From positions 1 to 7,918 of the forward strand of contig JAFYUD010000022.1 in NCBI GenBank assembly GCA_017549665.1: DNA of 7,918 bases, read 5' to 3'. Under the pieces are notes generated by a model. That model was given only the letters and a program-made list of their open reading frames with translations, was not told the DNA's origin and ran no database searches. Shown in pieces: positions 6,145 to 7,918 of the stretch. The position numbers and the translations under genes are program-made. Within the stretch, counting starts at the first letter, position 1, and the number at the start of each line of letters is the position of its first letter. This DNA is from Clostridia bacterium (GTDB lineage Bacteria; Bacillota_A; Clostridia; Oscillospirales; Acutalibacteraceae).

Positions 6145-7455
6145 GTGGCTGTTTTTATCAGCGGAGTTAATACTGATTCACTCTGCGGCAAGAAAGGTAT
6201 TGCCGCAGGGTTTAGTTTGATTTCTGTCAATGGTCATGAAATAAACGACGTTCTTGATTACCGTTTTTATGCATCTGCAAAGAGAATTACTGCAATTTTC
6301 AGGGATAAGGAAAATAATGAGCTGACAGTGCATCTTAAAACTAAAGGTGATGCTGATGAGTTAGGTCTTGAATTTGAAACTTATCTTATGGACAAGCAGC
6401 ATTCATGTAAAAACAAATGCATTTTCTGCTTTGTTGACCAGATGCCTCACGGTATGCGTAAGAGCCTTTATTTCAAAGATGATGATTCACGTTTGTCTTT
6501 CTTTTTCGGAAATTACGTAACACTTACAAATATGACCGAAGCTGATGTAAACAGACTTATCGAAATGCATATTTCTCCGGTGAATGTATCCGTTCACACC
6601 ATGAATCCCGTTTTACGTGTGGAAATGATGAAAAATCCCCACGCAGGCGATGTTCTCAGATACCTTAAAATGCTTGCTGACGGAGGAATAGAGATCAATG
6701 CTCAGCTCGTGCTTTGTCCGGGATATAATGACAGGGAAGAGCTCGATTTTTCTCTTAATGAGCTTAAAAAGCTCGGCAGTTCCATTATCAGTGTGGCAGC
6801 TGTCCCTGTAGGACTTACCAGGCATCGTGACGGACTGTGTAATCTTGAATGTTTCAATAAAGAAACAGCAAATGATGTAATTGAAAGAATTGATGCTTTC
6901 AATAAAGCAAATTACGATGAATTTTCCCGTAATTTTGCATATGCTGCTGATGAATTCTATATCCTCGCAGAAAGGGAAATGCCCGGCTGTGAATATTATG
7001 ATGATTTCAGACAGCTTGATAATGGTGTAGGACTCTGGAGTCTTACAAAATCAGATTTTATTGACGCACTTGAAGAGACAGACTCATGCGAAAGTAAAAA
7101 GGTTGCAATTATTACCGGTGTTGCAGCTTCTCCGCTTATGAATGAGCTCGCTGAGCATGTGAATACAAAATTCAATAATGTGATTGTTGATGTCAAAACT
7201 GTTATCAATGACTTTTTCGGACATGATGTAACTGTTGCAGGACTTGTGACTGCAGGTGATATCATAAATCAGTATCCTGATTTATCGGACTATGATTATG
7301 CACTTATTCCGTCTGTTATGCTCAGAGACGACGGATCTGAAGTTTTTCTTGATGATATTCATATTTCTGAGCTTTCTGAAAAAATTAAAGTGAAAATTGA
7401 TGTTTCTGCTGAAGGCGGCAGAAATTTACTATACTCAATAATTGGAAAGGAGTGA
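6145..7455 (+). CDS. DUF512 family protein: PDZ-like + radical-SAM-like Fe-S + DUF512 domains, function unknown
   Basis: This is a 436-residue cytoplasmic protein of a family whose reaction is not established. Three parts are visible. The N-terminal PDZ-like domain (about 3-65) has the typical [16 protein letters not shown] segment. A radical-SAM-type cluster motif follows, C88xxxC92xxC95 in [10 protein letters not shown], with the family phrase [19 protein letters not shown] directly after it and a TIM-barrel-like core to about 230. The DUF512 domain covers the C-terminal part, including GCEYYDDF (281-288), a Rossmann-like strand-loop [10 protein letters not shown] (323-332) and FLDD (401-404). 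The start is GTG; GGAGGA (6133-6138) lies at correct spacing and no ATG is near. The stop TGA (7453-7455) directly follows the AAAGGAG ribosome-binding site of der, so the two are translated from one message. The linkage to der suggests a role near ribosome assembly or RNA, but that is inference. Related proteins are sometimes labelled FeS-containing oxidoreductase, which is unproven. Confidence 0.9.
   Translation: MAVFISGVNTDSLCGKKGIAAGFSLISVNGHEINDVLDYRFYASAKRITAIFRDKENNELTVHLKTKGDADELGLEFETYLMDKQHSCKNKCIFCFVDQMPHGMRKSLYFKDDDSRLSFFFGNYVTLTNMTEADVNRLIEMHISPVNVSVHTMNPVLRVEMMKNPHAGDVLRYLKMLADGGIEINAQLVLCPGYNDREELDFSLNELKKLGSSIISVAAVPVGLTRHRDGLCNLECFNKETANDVIERIDAFNKANYDEFSRNFAYAADEFYILAEREMPGCEYYDDFRQLDNGVGLWSLTKSDFIDALEETDSCESKKVAIITGVAASPLMNELAEHVNTKFNNVIVDVKTVINDFFGHDVTVAGLVTAGDIINQYPDLSDYDYALIPSVMLRDDGSEVFLDDIHISELSEKIKVKIDVSAEGGRNLLYSIIGKE
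7446..7452 (+). promoter_or_regulatory. Ribosome-binding site of der abutting the end of the DUF512 gene
   Basis: AAAGGAG covers the last codons of the DUF512 gene and is followed at once by its TGA stop (7453-7455). The der ATG is 10 bases further. Ribosomes finishing the first gene would clear this site, which favours translational coupling. Confidence 0.7.
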
Positions 7456-7462
7456 TTTGAAT

Positions 7463-7918
7463 ATGGCAAAACCAATCGTTGCGATTGTCGGCCGTCCTAA
7501 TGTCGGCAAATCAACCTTGTTCAATAAGCTTTGCGGAAAAAGACTTGCTATTGTTGATGATACACCCGGTGTTACAAGAGACCGTATATATGGTGACTGC
7601 GAATGGCTCGGTAAAAGTTTTCTTCTTGTAGATACAGGCGGTATTGAGCCTTATTCAGATGATATTATACTTTCTCAGATGCGTCATCAGGCACAGATTG
7701 CAATCGACAGTGCAGACGTAATTATTTTTGTTACTGATCTTAAATGCGGTGTTGTTGCTACTGATGCTGAAGTTGCAGCAATGCTTCTTAAAAGCGGTAA
7801 GCCTATTGTGCTTGCTGTTAACAAGTGTGATGCTGTCGGTGCGCCTCCTCTTGAAATCTATGAATTTTACAATCTCGGCCTTGGTGACCCTATCGGTGTT
7901 TCAGCTGCTCACGGTCAC
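7463..7918 (+). CDS. der: Ribosome-assembly GTPase Der (EngA), N-terminal part, cut by window edge
   Basis: Der is an essential GTPase with two consecutive G domains and a KH-like C-terminal domain, acting in maturation of the 50S subunit. The 152 visible codons cover nearly all of the first G domain, out of a usual total of about 440 residues. G1 is GRPNVGKST (10-18), G2 is the threonine in GVTRD (T38), G3 is DTGG (57-60), G4 is NKCD (120-123, fitting NKxD) and G5 is SAAHG (147-151), wording characteristic of Der. The ATG at 7463 has AAAGGAG upstream, and the protein begins [17 protein letters not shown] as expected for full-length family members. Seven bases separate it from the DUF512 stop, so the two form an operon. 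The right edge cuts it; the second G domain and KH domain lie outside. Confidence 0.97.
   Translation, partial: MAKPIVAIVGRPNVGKSTLFNKLCGKRLAIVDDTPGVTRDRIYGDCEWLGKSFLLVDTGGIEPYSDDIILSQMRHQAQIAIDSADVIIFVTDLKCGVVATDAEVAAMLLKSGKPIVLAVNKCDAVGAPPLEIYEFYNLGLGDPIGVSAAHGH

Noticed and set aside
1..7918. CRISPR arrays, insertion sequences, phage genes, toxin-antitoxin or defence systems
   Set aside because: No spaced direct repeats, transposase motifs, terminal repeats or defence-type domains were seen. All gene content is core-type and evenly AT-rich.

Overview
This is a compact, AT-rich stretch of ordinary chromosome from a low-GC Gram-positive anaerobe, most likely a Ruminococcus-like member of the Oscillospiraceae/Clostridia. 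The evidence for that is strong Shine-Dalgarno sites of the AGGAGG(TGAT) type, sigma-A promoters close to consensus, a zinc-type ribosomal protein L32, a DacF-type carboxypeptidase, and a DUF512 radical-SAM protein placed directly before der, an order common in Clostridia. The species assignment is inference. I see no mobile element, CRISPR array, tRNA or rRNA.

Layout. The left part is read leftward. An OmpR-type response regulator (617 down to the window edge, cut at its C-terminus) lies downstream of mtaB (1998 to 712), a tRNA methylthiotransferase. The rest is read rightward: dacF (2104-3330, exported D-Ala-D-Ala carboxypeptidase); pgi (3433-4779, glucose-6-phosphate isomerase) with its own promoter; a 138-residue P-loop protein of unknown function (4811-5227); yceD (5372-5854) and rpmF (5883-6065) behind a full-consensus promoter and ahead of a good intrinsic terminator; then a PDZ/radical-SAM/DUF512 protein (6145-7455) whose stop codon lies at the ribosome-binding site of der (7463 to the right edge, cut).

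How the genes relate. There are three themes: ribosome and tRNA function (mtaB, yceD, rpmF, der, and probably the DUF512 protein by association), cell wall (dacF), and central carbon metabolism (pgi). mtaB and dacF diverge from a 105-base region that must hold promoters for both; only the mtaB one is clear. Genes are tightly packed and no gap exceeds about 145 bases, so there is no hidden long non-coding stretch.

The least understood items are the small P-loop protein behind pgi and the DUF512 protein coupled to der. Neither amounts to evidence of a new multi-gene system. Both are conserved-looking housekeeping-context genes without an established function. All other calls rest on clear family motifs.
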